Below, piece after piece: positions 28,200 through 37,373 of a DNA stretch of 58,026 bases. A model generated the notes under the pieces. That model was not told the origin of the DNA and searched no databases. It worked only from the letters and a program-made list of their open reading frames with translations. This stretch comes from Hyphomicrobiaceae bacterium (GTDB lineage: Bacteria; Pseudomonadota; Alphaproteobacteria; Rhizobiales; Hyphomicrobiaceae). The DNA is taken from NCBI GenBank assembly GCA_023384095.1, contig JAHDXT010000021.1, positions 1 to 58,026 of the forward strand, in the 5' to 3' direction. The number at the start of each line of letters is the position of its first letter. Within the stretch, counting starts at the first letter, position 1. Position numbers and translations under genes: made by a program.

Positions 28200-29060
28200 A
28201 TGATTCTCAGAAAAGTAATCCGGGAGAAGGTCGTCGAGTATTTCGAATCCGACCACTGGCGCGGATTTCTCTCCGTGCTCTCGCGCGGGCGCGTGGTGCG
28301 GCACGCACACCTCTATTGCGAGGGCATTCTGCACCCGGAAAGCATCCGCCAGGTCGCTCGGAATTACTTCGAGACAAGAAACCTGCCGCTCGAGCGACAG
28401 GTCAAAATTCTGTCGCACGGGCCCGGTTACGCCAACGTCTACTACATCCAGCCCAAAGGAATGTGCCACTTCGAGATCTTCTCCAAGTTCAACAGCGACG
28501 TCGTGATGGAGCCTATGTCCGCGCAAGCGGCACGCGGCGGCAAGACGATGGAGTACTGGGACGACGCCTTCATGGCGGAGCACTACAAGCAGTTCGACTT
28601 CCGCAGCATGGGCGAGCGGGAGCGCAAGGAGGTGCGCGACTATTTCCAGGGCGATGCCTGGCGCGCCATTTACGCGGTGATGGCGTACGAGAACGAGAAC
28701 AATCTCCACAGCCACTGCATCGTGGAGACCAGTCTCAGCCCCGAGGACATCCTGCCGCTGGGGCAGGAGGCGATCGAGGCCCGCGGGTGGAAGATCGACC
28801 GCGCGATATCGGTCGTGTTCGGTGTGAACGGGCTCGATCAGGGAAAGATCACCTATCTCCTGTCCAAGCCGGAGATCGTCCTCGAGCTCGAATGGGAGCA
28901 CAACCGGGCTGTGACGATCAGGCCCGCGGCGCCGGCTCCGGCTCGGATCATGACCGCGGAGGCCATGCACCGGGACACGGCCTCCGTTCCCTACGTCCGC
29001 CTGAACGACGACGATATCCAGTGGATCTCGGCGCGTTTTCAGAGCGCCCGCGACAAGTGA
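28200..29060 (+). CDS. Unrecognised protein with two tandem homologous domains
   Basis: 286 residues, soluble, no signal peptide. I do not recognise the family. Residues 9-97 and 142-232 align with each other: EYFESDHWRGFLSVL with DYFQGDAWRAIYAVM; HAHLYCEGILHPESI with HSHCIVETSLSPEDI; VKILSHGPGYANVYYI with ISVVFGVNGLDQGKITYL. Each copy thus has a YFxxDxWR start and an HxH motif, suggesting a duplicated alpha/beta domain with a possible metal or ligand site. GGGAG six bases before the ATG supports the start. It sits between a hydroxyacid dehydrogenase and a TRAP binding protein, so a role in metabolism or sensing of the imported acid is inferred. Confidence 0.8.
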   Translation: MILRKVIREKVVEYFESDHWRGFLSVLSRGRVVRHAHLYCEGILHPESIRQVARNYFETRNLPLERQVKILSHGPGYANVYYIQPKGMCHFEIFSKFNSDVVMEPMSAQAARGGKTMEYWDDAFMAEHYKQFDFRSMGERERKEVRDYFQGDAWRAIYAVMAYENENNLHSHCIVETSLSPEDILPLGQEAIEARGWKIDRAISVVFGVNGLDQGKITYLLSKPEIVLELEWEHNRAVTIRPAAPAPARIMTAEAMHRDTASVPYVRLNDDDIQWISARFQSARDK

Positions 29061-29179
29061 GTGCTGGTGGGACAAATGCCAGCGAAGAGCTGGGCTCGAC
29101 GTTTCAGTGAGTCAGAATGGAGCGCAAGAGCTCACAAAAGCGCCGGTGACGAACGCCATACAAACCTCTGGAGGAACCA

Positions 29180-30181
29180 ATGAGAGCATTCGGAGTAGTC
29201 GCGGCAGCCTTCGCGGTGTCGCTGTCGTCTCTTTCGTTCGAAGCATCCGCGCAGACGGTTCTCAAGTTCAGCCATACCGACCAGCCCGGCGGTGCGCGCC
29301 AGAAGGCGGCCGAGCTGTTCGGCAAGAAGATCGAAGAGTACACTCAGGGCCGCTACAAGCTTCAGACCTACCCGGCCGGGCAGCTCGCAAACGATCCGAA
29401 GAGCGTCGAGCAGCTCCAGCTCGGCGGGCTGGACTTCGCGGTGACGGGGACCGGGACCTACGCCACGCACATCCCAGAGCTCAATCTCACCGCCCTCCCG
29501 TATCTCGTGGAGACGTACCCGCAGGGGTGGAAGTTCTACGACGAGTCCGCATGGCTGAAGAAGCAGTTCGACAAAGGGCCGGCGAAGGGCTTCCGGTTCC
29601 TGGCGACCTGGGAGGCCGGCTACCGCATCATGTCGACGAGGGAGCCGCTGGGCACGGTCGATGCCGCCAAGGGCATGAAGCTCCGCACCTACCCGAACGA
29701 GATGATGCGCTGGATGCTGGAGGCCATGGGGTTCTCGGTTCAGCTGATTCCCATCCCGGAGGTATACCTCGCCATCCAGCAGGGTGCCGTCAGCGGGCAG
29801 GAGAACCCCATCGACACGGTGTATGCCAACAAGTTCTATGAGGTCGCTCCGCACCTCACGTTGACCAACCACGCCTACAACGCCACCCCGCTCACGATTT
29901 CCGAGAAGACCTGGGCAAAGCTCTCTCCCGCCGATCGGGAGGCGATCACCAAGGCCGCGAAAGAGACCGCGGACTGGATCCGGAAGGAGATCGTCGCAAA
30001 CGAGGACCGGCAGTTGAAGGAGATGGAGGCCAAGGGCGCCAAAGTCTCGCGACCCGATCTCGCGTCCTTCCGCAAGGCCGTCGAGCCGGCCTACGCCAAG
30101 GCAAAAGAGAAGTACGGCGCCGATCTGGAGGCCGTGATGGCGGACGCCGAGCGAATCCGCAAGGCAGTGCCCGCCAACTGA
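29180..30181 (+). CDS. dctP: TRAP transporter substrate-binding protein (DctP family)
   Basis: 333 residues. Signal peptide about 1-24 (SLSSLSFEASAQ). The DctP fold is clear: KFSHTDQPGGARQKAAELFG, the GLDFAVTGTG strand and the ligand-region segment MKLRTYPNEMMRWMLEAMG, followed by VSGQENPIDTVYANKF. TRAP systems import carboxylates using the sodium or proton gradient. GGAGG precedes the ATG. Two hairpins follow the gene at 30195-30250, probably favouring higher levels of this subunit than of the membrane parts. Confidence 0.93.
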   Translation: MRAFGVVAAAFAVSLSSLSFEASAQTVLKFSHTDQPGGARQKAAELFGKKIEEYTQGRYKLQTYPAGQLANDPKSVEQLQLGGLDFAVTGTGTYATHIPELNLTALPYLVETYPQGWKFYDESAWLKKQFDKGPAKGFRFLATWEAGYRIMSTREPLGTVDAAKGMKLRTYPNEMMRWMLEAMGFSVQLIPIPEVYLAIQQGAVSGQENPIDTVYANKFYEVAPHLTLTNHAYNATPLTISEKTWAKLSPADREAITKAAKETADWIRKEIVANEDRQLKEMEAKGAKVSRPDLASFRKAVEPAYAKAKEKYGADLEAVMADAERIRKAVPAN

Positions 30182-30194
30182 CGTCGGGCCGCGC

Positions 30195-30250
30195 ATGGGA
30201 TACAAGCGTCCCATTCCCGCGAGCCACCTGCTCCCTGTAGCAGGTGGCTC
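30195..30250 (+). promoter_or_regulatory. Double hairpin between dctP and dctQ
   Basis: A 6-bp stem ATGGGA/TCCCAT (30195-30200 with 30209-30214) is followed by a perfect 12-bp stem GAGCCACCTGCT (30221-30232) and complement (30239-30250) with a CCCTGT loop. No T-tract follows. Such stems after binding-protein genes usually act as partial terminators or protect the upstream mRNA from 3' decay. Confidence 0.65.
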
Positions 30251-30288
30251 CTCGGCCAGCCGGCTCCATCCGACCAAGGCGCTGCAGC

Positions 30289-30798
30289 ATGCTCCCTCCA
30301 GCCCCCTATGCGCCGATGCCGCTCCGGGCGCTCGGCATCCTCGTCGACTGGGCCGTCGTGATCATCGGTGCAGTCATGGTCGCGCTGGTGTTCACGAACG
30401 TGCTGTTCCGCCTCTGGGGCGGCGACATCGCCTTCACGACCGAGCTCTGTGAGCTGCTCATGGTCTGGGTGACTTTTCTCGGCGGCGCCGCGGCGACGCG
30501 GCGCGGGCTGCACATGACAATCACCGAGTTCCTGGACAAGCTCGGGCCGGAAGCGCGGCGGTGGGCGGACGCCGCCATTCAAGTTCTCACCCTGCTGTTG
30601 CTCGCTCTCCTGGTCTGGTACGGCATGGGTGTCGCAAATGCGAGCTGGGGCAACGAGCTGACGGTCCTGCACCTGCCGATGGCCCTGCAGTATCTGGGGC
30701 TTCCCGTCGGTGCGGGCCTCATGGCGATCTACACGGCTTGGGACCTGCTGCTGATCCTGCGCGGGCAGAGCCGCGAAGAGCGCTACAGGATGGCCTGA
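30289..30798 (+). CDS. dctQ: TRAP transporter small permease (DctQ family)
   Basis: 169 residues with four membrane helices (VDWAVVIIGAVMVALVFTNVL, ELCELLMVWVTFLGGAAATRR, VLTLLLLALLVWYGMG, LPVGAGLMAIYTAWDLLLIL). The RRGLHMTI segment after helix 2 is characteristic. I took the ATG at 30289; another at 30316 would trim nine residues. Its stop overlaps the dctM start. Confidence 0.9.
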   Translation: MLPPAPYAPMPLRALGILVDWAVVIIGAVMVALVFTNVLFRLWGGDIAFTTELCELLMVWVTFLGGAAATRRGLHMTITEFLDKLGPEARRWADAAIQVLTLLLLALLVWYGMGVANASWGNELTVLHLPMALQYLGLPVGAGLMAIYTAWDLLLILRGQSREERYRMA

Positions 30799-32081
30799 TG
30801 TTCGTCCTGACCGTCTTTGTGCTGTTCTTCATGCTCGCCCTCGCCGGCGTTCCCCTCGTGTTCGCGCTGCTGACCACGACCGTGGCAATGATATGGGGCG
30901 CCGGGCTTTCGCACCCGCTCGAGACGATCTTCCTCGCCTTCATCGGAGGGGTCGAGCCTTTCATCCTCATCGCGGTCCCGATGTTCATCTTCGCCGGAGA
31001 ATTGCTGTCGCACGGCGGGGTCGGGAAGCGCATCGTAGGGTTTGCCCACGCGCTGTTCGGGTTCATGCCCGGCGGGCTCGGAATGGTGACCGTCGCGTCC
31101 TGTCTCATGTTCGGCGGCGTCTCCGGGTCGGCCATCGCCGATACCGCGGCGATCGGCTCTCTCGTCATCCCCATGATGGTGCAGCGCGGCTACTCGCGTG
31201 CTTTCGCCGCCGCGCTGTTGGCGGTCGCAGGCACGCTCGCGCTGCTGATGCCGCTGTCGATTCCTTTCCTCGTCTATGCCTTCCTCTCCGGCGTCTCGAT
31301 GCGGGAGATGTCGATGGCGGGGCTCGTGCCCGCACTCATCACCGCCGTGGCGCTCGCCGTCGTCTGCGTCGTGCACGGCCGCAGGACGGGTTGTGACGCA
31401 GGCGGAGGGATCGTCTCTGGCGCCGCCATATGGCAGGCGTTCAAGGCGGCGGGTCCGGCGCTTCTGATGCCGATCATCATTGTCGGCGGCATCTGGTCGG
31501 GCGTCTTCACGCCGACAGAGGCAGCCTCGGTCGCGGTCGTCTATGGCCTCGGCGTGTCGCTGTTCTTCTACAACGACATCACCATTCGCGACTTGCCGCG
31601 GCTGCTGTTGAGCGCGTTCCAGACCAGCGCCGTCGTGATGCTGGTGATCGGCGCGACGGGCTGCCTCGCCTGGCTGCTGACGGTCGAGCAGGTGGGCGTG
31701 CAGCTTGCCGACTGGGTACGCGACGTCGCTCACGAACAATGGGTGTTTTTGCTGCTGGTGAACATCTCCCTGCTGATCCTCGGCATCTTCATCGAGCCGC
31801 TCCCGGCGCTTATGCTCACCGCACCGCTTTTCCTTCCCCTGGCAAAAGCCTTCAATATCAACCTGGTGCATCTCGGTGTGATAATGACGGCGAACCTCGC
31901 CATCGCCCTCTACACGCCGCCGGTCGGCGGAACGCTATTCGTCGCCGCCAAGATCGCCAATGCAGGAATAGGCGCAATATCCCGCGCCCTGGTGCCGCTG
32001 ATGAGCGCGACGGCCATCGTGCTCATGCTCATAACCTATTGGCCAGCACTGACCCAGTGGCTTCCGGCGCTGCTGCGGTAG
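30798..32081 (+). CDS. dctM: TRAP transporter large permease (DctM family)
   Basis: 427 residues, about 12 hydrophobic segments. Family landmarks include AVPMFIFAGELL, GGLGMVTVASCLMFGGVSGSAIADTAAIGSLVIPMM and the C-terminal MTANLAIALYTPPVGGTLFVA. Its ATG overlaps the dctQ stop (ATGA). It completes a DctPQM system and converges on the UxaA-type gene that ends at 32129. Confidence 0.94.
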   Translation: MFVLTVFVLFFMLALAGVPLVFALLTTTVAMIWGAGLSHPLETIFLAFIGGVEPFILIAVPMFIFAGELLSHGGVGKRIVGFAHALFGFMPGGLGMVTVASCLMFGGVSGSAIADTAAIGSLVIPMMVQRGYSRAFAAALLAVAGTLALLMPLSIPFLVYAFLSGVSMREMSMAGLVPALITAVALAVVCVVHGRRTGCDAGGGIVSGAAIWQAFKAAGPALLMPIIIVGGIWSGVFTPTEAASVAVVYGLGVSLFFYNDITIRDLPRLLLSAFQTSAVVMLVIGATGCLAWLLTVEQVGVQLADWVRDVAHEQWVFLLLVNISLLILGIFIEPLPALMLTAPLFLPLAKAFNINLVHLGVIMTANLAIALYTPPVGGTLFVAAKIANAGIGAISRALVPLMSATAIVLMLITYWPALTQWLPALLR

Positions 32082-32128
32082 CAACAGACCGTGCGGTACG
32101 CCTACATGGGCTGTCGACGGCGTGCTCG

Positions 32129-33286
32129 CTACATGGACGGGAGAAAGCGGCTGATCGACGTTTCGCGCACGTCCAGGATCTCCGAGCTGGTCAACTCCCC
32201 GGACGCCACGGACAGCGCGTATTCGAGCAGGCGCCTGCCTGCGCTCTCGACGCTTTCACCCTTCTCGAGCACGCCCGTCACGTCGAAATCGATGTTGTCG
32301 GAGAAGGTCTCCATCGTGTTCCTGTTGCCGGTCACCTTGATCGTGGTCGAGACGACGCTGCCGATCGGATTGCCGACACCTGTGGAGAACAGGCACATCT
32401 GGCAGCCGCCCGCCGCGAGGCCAGTGAGCGATTCGACGGCCGGGGCCGGTGTCGACATGAAGTGAAGGCCGGCCTTGCCGGGCTTCTCCGAATATCCGAG
32501 CACGCCGACGAGCGGGCTGCTGCCCGCTTTGGCCATGGCGCCCAGGGCCTTCTCCTCGATGGTGGTCAGGCCGCCTTTGATGTTGTCGGGCGTCGGATTG
32601 GAGCCGCGCAGGTCGATGCCGAGCGCCATGATGCCCTGCTCGAACTCTCGGATTTCCTTCAGGAAACGGTCGCGCGTCTGAGCGTCCGCCGCTCGCTCCG
32701 CGAAGAGATGCTCCGCGCCGAAGAACTCCGATGTCTCGGAGATGACGACCTTGGCGCCTTCGGCGACGAGACGATCGGCGGCGACGCCGATGGCCGGGTT
32801 CGACGCGAGCCCGGAGGTCGTGTCCGAGCCGCCGCACTCGACGCCGACCACCAGCTTCGAGACGGGGAACGGCTCGCGTTTCAGCCTCGACGCGCTTCGC
32901 ACGAGGCGGGCCGCGGCCCGGATGCCCCGGGCGGTCGCCTCGATCGTCCCCCCGGCCTCCTGGATCGTGACGACTTTGAGCGGCCGCCCGGCGGGACCGA
33001 TGCGTTGTTCGAGCGCACGGGTTATCCCGGGCTCGAGCCCGATCAGCACGCATCCCGCGACGTTGGCATTCGTGGCGAGGCCGGCAAGCGTGTCGAGCGT
33101 GATCTCGAGGTCCCGGCCGAGCTGGCCGCGGACGAACAGAGTGGTGATCGGGATCGTGCCCGCGACGGCTGCCGCCACCGCGCGCGTCACCGGATTGCAG
33201 TTGTCCATCACCGAGACGATGGCGACGTGATTGCGGATGCCCGCCGAGCCGTCGGGACGGCCATACCCGAGAAACGTGGTCATCAT
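32129..33286 (-). CDS. UxaA-family dehydratase/lyase large subunit, divergent copy
   Basis: 385 residues of the altronate/galactarate dehydratase, sulfolactate lyase superfamily. It opens FLGYGRPDGSAGIRNHVAIV and has VECGGSDTTSGLASNPAIG, GNIKGGLTTIEEKALG-type and STGVGNPIGSVVSTTIKVTGN segments, including conserved Cys/Asp residues thought to bind the metal. It shares the plan of the SuyB-like gene at 37409 but is clearly diverged from it. Its start overlaps the stop of the SAF-domain gene, so together they form one two-subunit enzyme. Substrate could be a sugar acid or a sulfonated hydroxyacid. Confidence 0.88.
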   Translation of the reverse strand: MMTTFLGYGRPDGSAGIRNHVAIVSVMDNCNPVTRAVAAAVAGTIPITTLFVRGQLGRDLEITLDTLAGLATNANVAGCVLIGLEPGITRALEQRIGPAGRPLKVVTIQEAGGTIEATARGIRAAARLVRSASRLKREPFPVSKLVVGVECGGSDTTSGLASNPAIGVAADRLVAEGAKVVISETSEFFGAEHLFAERAADAQTRDRFLKEIREFEQGIMALGIDLRGSNPTPDNIKGGLTTIEEKALGAMAKAGSSPLVGVLGYSEKPGKAGLHFMSTPAPAVESLTGLAAGGCQMCLFSTGVGNPIGSVVSTTIKVTGNRNTMETFSDNIDFDVTGVLEKGESVESAGRRLLEYALSVASGELTSSEILDVRETSISRFLPSM

Positions 33287-33576
33287 GCCCTCCCCTCGAT
33301 GTCGCCGCGGGCTCTCAGCGCCTCCACGTTGTGGACGTGGACGTGCTCGCCAGCCTGGATCCGGCGCGTGGCGCGGCCGATGACCTGGCCATACTTCAGG
33401 ATCTTCTCGCCTGCCGCGATGTCCTGCAGCGCGCACTTGTGGCCGAAGGGCACGTCGCCCCGCAGGATGATTTTCTCCTGGCGGCCGCCGCTGCACTCGG
33501 CAACCTCGGACGCCTTCCCGGGATCGATCAAGGTGGCGACGTTGTCCGTCGGATTGAGTACGAGGGCTCTCGGCAT
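33283..33576 (-). CDS. SAF-domain small subunit of UxaA-family enzyme
   Basis: A 97-residue SAF domain, the N-terminal part of altronate dehydratase encoded separately. Typical segments are GDVPFGHKCALQDIAAGEKILKYG, VIGRAT and the terminal HVHVHNVEALR. The ATG at 33576 follows GGAGG by seven bases. Coupled to the downstream large subunit by a four-base overlap. Small/large splitting is the arrangement of SuyA/SuyB. Confidence 0.88.
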   Translation of the reverse strand: MPRALVLNPTDNVATLIDPGKASEVAECSGGRQEKIILRGDVPFGHKCALQDIAAGEKILKYGQVIGRATRRIQAGEHVHVHNVEALRARGDIEGRA

Positions 33577-33595
33577 GGGCTGGCCTCCGGTGTTC

Positions 33596-35236
33596 TCAAG
33601 TCCGTGCATCGGCGAGGACCATGTCGGCGGCTTTCTCGCCGATCATGATCGCGGGTGCATTGGTGTTGCTGGACGCCATGGTCGGCATGATCGAGCAGTC
33701 CGCGACCCTGAGCCGCTCGACGCCGTGCACCCTCAGCCGCTCGTCGACCACGGCGTTCCCGTCCCGGCCCATCCGACACGTGCTGATCGGGTGCCACGAC
33801 GTCTGGCCGGTTCTGCGGACGTAGGCGAGGAGCTCGTCGTCTGTCTTCGCGGCCGGTCCGGGTCGCGTCTCGGCGACGATCATCGGCTGCAGAGCCGGTT
33901 GCGCTGCGATCTTGCGGATCAGACGAAGCCCCCGCAGCAGGGTCTCCGCATCCTCGGGGTGGTCGAGGTAGTTGGCGCGGATCCGCGGCGCCACCGCCAT
34001 GTCCGGCGAGGCGATGTGCGTACTGCCGCGCGAAAGCGGGTGCAGCTTGAAGACGCCGAGCGCGAAGCCGGAGTGCTCGTCGACACCCATCCCCGGCGCA
34101 CGCGAATAGCGGTCCTTGCCGCTGATGTGCGCGATCTGGATCTTGACGTCCGGCCGGGCGAGCCCCGGCGCGCTGCGCGCCAGCGCATGAACCGAGGACG
34201 AGGTGGAGGCGAGCAGGCCCTTCCGGAACAGAATGTAGCGAAGCCCCGCCTGAGCGGCGCGGATCCGGCTGTTGAGGATGTCGTTGATCGTCAGCGGCCG
34301 GCTGCAATGGTAGGTCAGGCGCACCTGCAGGTGATCCTGCAGGTTCTCGCCGACGCCCGGCGCGTCGTGGAGCACGGCAACGCCGCAGGCACGGAGGCGC
34401 AGGCCGCCTCCGATCCCGGATACCTCGAGTAGCTGAGGTGACTGGATGGAGCCGGCCGCGATGATCACCTCCCGTCTCGCCATCACCCTTCCGACCGTAA
34501 CGCCGCGGCGGTACTCGACGCCGACTGCGCGCCGTCCCTCGAACAGCACGCGGCTCGCCAGAGCCTCGGTCAGCAACCGGAAATTATGGAGCCGCCGCGC
34601 CGGCCGCAGATATCCGCGAGCGGTGGTCCAGCGCTGGCCTCGCCACGCGGTCTGCTGCAGGTAGCTCACGCCCTCCGGCCGGCCCGTGTTGTAGTCGTCC
34701 GTCTCCGGGACGCCCGCCTCGACGCAGGCCTTCAGGAAAGCGTCCGACAGCGGGTCAGGGTCACGCAGCCCCTTGTTGGTGATCCGCATCGGGCCGGTGC
34801 AGCCGCGTGGCGTGCGGGCTGGATACGGATAAGCCTCCATGCGCGTGAAATTTGGGATCAGGTCGTCGAAGCCCCAGCCGGCGTTGCCGGCATCGCGCCA
34901 GGAATCGTACTCCGCCGCCTCGCCCCACGCGTAGACCATGCCGTTGACGGCGCCGGAGCCACCCAGAACGCGCCCGCGCGGCCAGTAGATCCGCTGGCCT
35001 TCGAGCGCGGCCTCGGGCTCGGTCTCGAACTTCCACATGTAGCGCTCGTTCTGGAGCAGCCGGCCGATGCCGAGCGGCAGCCGTATCCAGACGGAGCGGT
35101 CAGCCCCCCCGGCCTCGATAAGGAGCACCTTGTATCGCCCGTCCTCGGCCAGTCGGTAGGCGAGCGCGCATCCCGCCGACCCTGCGCCTATGACCGCGAA
35201 ATCGCAGTCGATCGCAGGGGCCCCTTCGACCGTCAT
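33596..35236 (-). CDS. GMC-family FAD-dependent oxidoreductase
   Basis: 546 residues; choline dehydrogenase-like alcohol oxidase/dehydrogenase. FAD-binding GAGSAGCALAYRL (about 17-29) and E of LLIEAGG, the GMC signature PRGRVLGGSGAVNGMVY, the second signature GSIQSPQLLEVSGIG, and the active-site region WHPISTCRMG with SNTNAPAIMIGEKAAD. It probably oxidises a hydroxymethyl group of a pathway substrate. Its ATG overlaps the Ldh2-type gene stop by four bases. Confidence 0.92.
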   Translation of the reverse strand: MTVEGAPAIDCDFAVIGAGSAGCALAYRLAEDGRYKVLLIEAGGADRSVWIRLPLGIGRLLQNERYMWKFETEPEAALEGQRIYWPRGRVLGGSGAVNGMVYAWGEAAEYDSWRDAGNAGWGFDDLIPNFTRMEAYPYPARTPRGCTGPMRITNKGLRDPDPLSDAFLKACVEAGVPETDDYNTGRPEGVSYLQQTAWRGQRWTTARGYLRPARRLHNFRLLTEALASRVLFEGRRAVGVEYRRGVTVGRVMARREVIIAAGSIQSPQLLEVSGIGGGLRLRACGVAVLHDAPGVGENLQDHLQVRLTYHCSRPLTINDILNSRIRAAQAGLRYILFRKGLLASTSSSVHALARSAPGLARPDVKIQIAHISGKDRYSRAPGMGVDEHSGFALGVFKLHPLSRGSTHIASPDMAVAPRIRANYLDHPEDAETLLRGLRLIRKIAAQPALQPMIVAETRPGPAAKTDDELLAYVRRTGQTSWHPISTCRMGRDGNAVVDERLRVHGVERLRVADCSIMPTMASSNTNAPAIMIGEKAADMVLADART

Positions 35237-36291
35237 CGGATCGGCTCGACATCGAAAGGCACCGAGCAGATCTCGCCCGTCCTCGCGAGGTCGGAGACGG
35301 TCTCGGGCGGAAGCGGGATGCCGGAGCGCCGCCGCTCGGCCTCGAGCTGGGCCGCGCGCTCTCCCGGATAGCGGCCATCCGCACCGGACACGGTCTTGTA
35401 GTGGCCGATCCAGCCTCGGACGCTGTCGAGGTAGGCCTCCCGCCCGAGGGCAAGCTCCGGATTGATCACGGTGAGGAACGCGCCTACGCGGCTCGGCGCG
35501 CTGCCGGCCTTCGCGCCCGTCATCGCGGCCGGCTTGGCGCCGCTCAAGCTGCCCGCGAGGCACTCGACCATCATCGCAAGCCCGATGCCCTTGTGACCGG
35601 CCATCGGCAGCATCGCGCCGCGGAGCGCAGCCTCCGCGTCCGTCGTGGGGCGGCCCTCCTCGTCGATCGCCCAGCCTTCCGGTATCGGCCGGCCGGCGCG
35701 CGCCGCCATCACAACGTTGCCCCGGGCCACCCCGCTCGCGGCGATGTCGAAGACGAGCGGAGGGCCGTCCGGGACAGGCGATGCGAAGGCGAGCGGATTG
35801 TTGCCGATCGCTGCGCCGCGGGAGCCGATGAGCCCCATCACCGGCGGCGTGGACTGCGCGAGGAGTGCGATCATTCCCTGCTCGGCCGCCCGCAGCACGA
35901 ACATCCCGAGCGCGGCGAGGTGACCGACCTCGTGCACGATCATCGTGACGGCGGCCCTGGTCCGCACCGACGCGGTCGCCGCGTCGACGGCCGCCATGCC
36001 GGCCGACTGACCGAGTGCACCGTCGGCGTAGTAGTGCAGAAGGCCGTGCCGCTTATCGAGGCGCGGCGCCGCCATCGCGTTGACCTCGCCCGAGCCGAGC
36101 TTCTGTACGTAGACGAGCACGCGGGTGAGTCCGTGCGTCTCGATCCCGCGCGCATTCGTGCGAACGAGCGTGCCAGCAGCCGTTGCCGCCGACTGGGGAT
36201 CGAGTCCACGGGATTGGAAGACCCGCCCCAGCCAGTCGACGAGCCGGTCGGAGGGATACGCCCGGCTCGATGTTTCCTGATCTGCACTCAT
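35233..36291 (-). CDS. Ldh2-family dehydrogenase, ComC-like
   Basis: 352 residues. The Ldh_2 signature is read in ARGIETHGLTRVLVYVQKL, HEVGHLAALGMFV, GNNPLAFASPVPDGPPLVFDIA and the NADP-region GHKGIGLAMMVECLAGSLSG. ComC, the (R)-sulfolactate dehydrogenase, belongs to this family, and this copy lies beside SuyAB-like genes; that context, not a diagnostic residue, is why I favour sulfolactate. It could equally be a malate- or lactate-type enzyme. Coupled to the GMC gene downstream. Confidence 0.88.
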   Translation of the reverse strand: MSADQETSSRAYPSDRLVDWLGRVFQSRGLDPQSAATAAGTLVRTNARGIETHGLTRVLVYVQKLGSGEVNAMAAPRLDKRHGLLHYYADGALGQSAGMAAVDAATASVRTRAAVTMIVHEVGHLAALGMFVLRAAEQGMIALLAQSTPPVMGLIGSRGAAIGNNPLAFASPVPDGPPLVFDIAASGVARGNVVMAARAGRPIPEGWAIDEEGRPTTDAEAALRGAMLPMAGHKGIGLAMMVECLAGSLSGAKPAAMTGAKAGSAPSRVGAFLTVINPELALGREAYLDSVRGWIGHYKTVSGADGRYPGERAAQLEAERRRSGIPLPPETVSDLARTGEICSVPFDVEPIR

Positions 36292-36297
36292 CGATTT

Positions 36298-37314
36298 CTA
36301 TGAGCCCTCGCGCCCTGCGACCGCCGGGAAGAAGAGATCGGTCCACTTCGCTGGCATGTTCTTGATCGAGCCGATCCGATACATGAAATCGGCGTACTTC
36401 ATGATGCTCTGCGGCGAGGTCGTGAAAATGTTCTCCGGGTTGCTGACCATCGCTTCGACGAACTCGAGCGAGAGCGGCGACTTCTGGTTCTTGATGAAGG
36501 CCTCGGCGGCGCCGCGCGGATTGCTCTTGATATAGGCGTTCGCCTCGTCGAGCGCATTGAGCACAGCCTGGTGATGCTTCGGATTCGCGTTATGGAACTT
36601 CTCCGTCGTCCACATCAGGATGAAGCTCGCGGGGCCGTCCATCACGTCATAGGAGCTGATGACGCGGCGCGCGTGGTTCTTCTCGAGCTGGAGAATGCTG
36701 TACGGCGGACTCGTGAAGTTCGCGGTGATCTCCGTGCCCTTGCTCATCATCGCGTTGTGGGAATCCGGGGGGGCCATCGAGACGGTCAGGGTGTCGAGCG
36801 TCGTGTGCTTGTCCTTTCCGAACTCCTTCTCGGCCGCCATCTGCAGCGTCACCGCCTGCGTCGAGACGCGGACGGTCGGGACGGCAATGCGGTCCTTCTC
36901 GGAGAAGTCGCGGATCGACTTCACGTCCGGGTTGATCGTATTGAGGTAGACCGGGATAGAGCTGATCGCTGCGATCCCCTTGATGTTCATGCTGCCCTTG
37001 GTCCGGTCCCAAACCGTCAGCAGCGGCCCCGGACCGCCGGTCGCGTAGTCCAGATTGTCCGAGAGCAGCGCTTCCGTCATGGCGGCGCCGCTCGCGAGCT
37101 GCATGAAGGTGCCTTTCGTCTCCGGCAGGCCGAGCGCCTTCGTGTGCTTCTCGATAAGCTGCTGCTCCTGAAGGATGATCACCGACAGGTAGGGAATTCC
37201 GAACCCTTTGGCGAAGCGGATCTCGCTGATCTGCGCCTTCGCCGGCGCGGCGGCGAGGCTCACCAGGGACAGTGCGGAAGCCGCAAGCAGCATGCGTCGT
37301 GTCACATCTCGCAT
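36298..37314 (-). CDS. NitT/TauT-type ABC transporter binding protein
   Basis: 338 residues. Signal peptide about 1-27 (LLAASALSLVSLAAAPAKA). The body is TauA/SsuA-like (FAKGFGIPYLSVIILQEQQLIEKH; ATGGPGPLLTVWDRTKG). It is paralogous to the protein at 49518; both share SSYDVxxGP, YLNTINPxVKS and end in EGS. The operon supplies a permease and ATPase about 3 kb upstream. A terminator-like hairpin lies before it (37374-37395). A sulfonate or organic acid ligand is inferred from family and context. Confidence 0.88.
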   Translation of the reverse strand: MRDVTRRMLLAASALSLVSLAAAPAKAQISEIRFAKGFGIPYLSVIILQEQQLIEKHTKALGLPETKGTFMQLASGAAMTEALLSDNLDYATGGPGPLLTVWDRTKGSMNIKGIAAISSIPVYLNTINPDVKSIRDFSEKDRIAVPTVRVSTQAVTLQMAAEKEFGKDKHTTLDTLTVSMAPPDSHNAMMSKGTEITANFTSPPYSILQLEKNHARRVISSYDVMDGPASFILMWTTEKFHNANPKHHQAVLNALDEANAYIKSNPRGAAEAFIKNQKSPLSLEFVEAMVSNPENIFTTSPQSIMKYADFMYRIGSIKNMPAKWTDLFFPAVAGREGS

Positions 37315-37373
37315 TTCATTTCCTCCTTCGCTTTGAAACTGGCGCTCTCGCGCTTATCGCAGAAAACATCGAA

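Noticed and set aside
31430-34432. 1000-codon plus-strand open frame
   Set aside because: It runs antisense through dctM and the UxaA, SAF and GMC genes. Its translation is Arg/Ala/Gly/His-rich without any domain, as expected of a GC-rich shadow frame.
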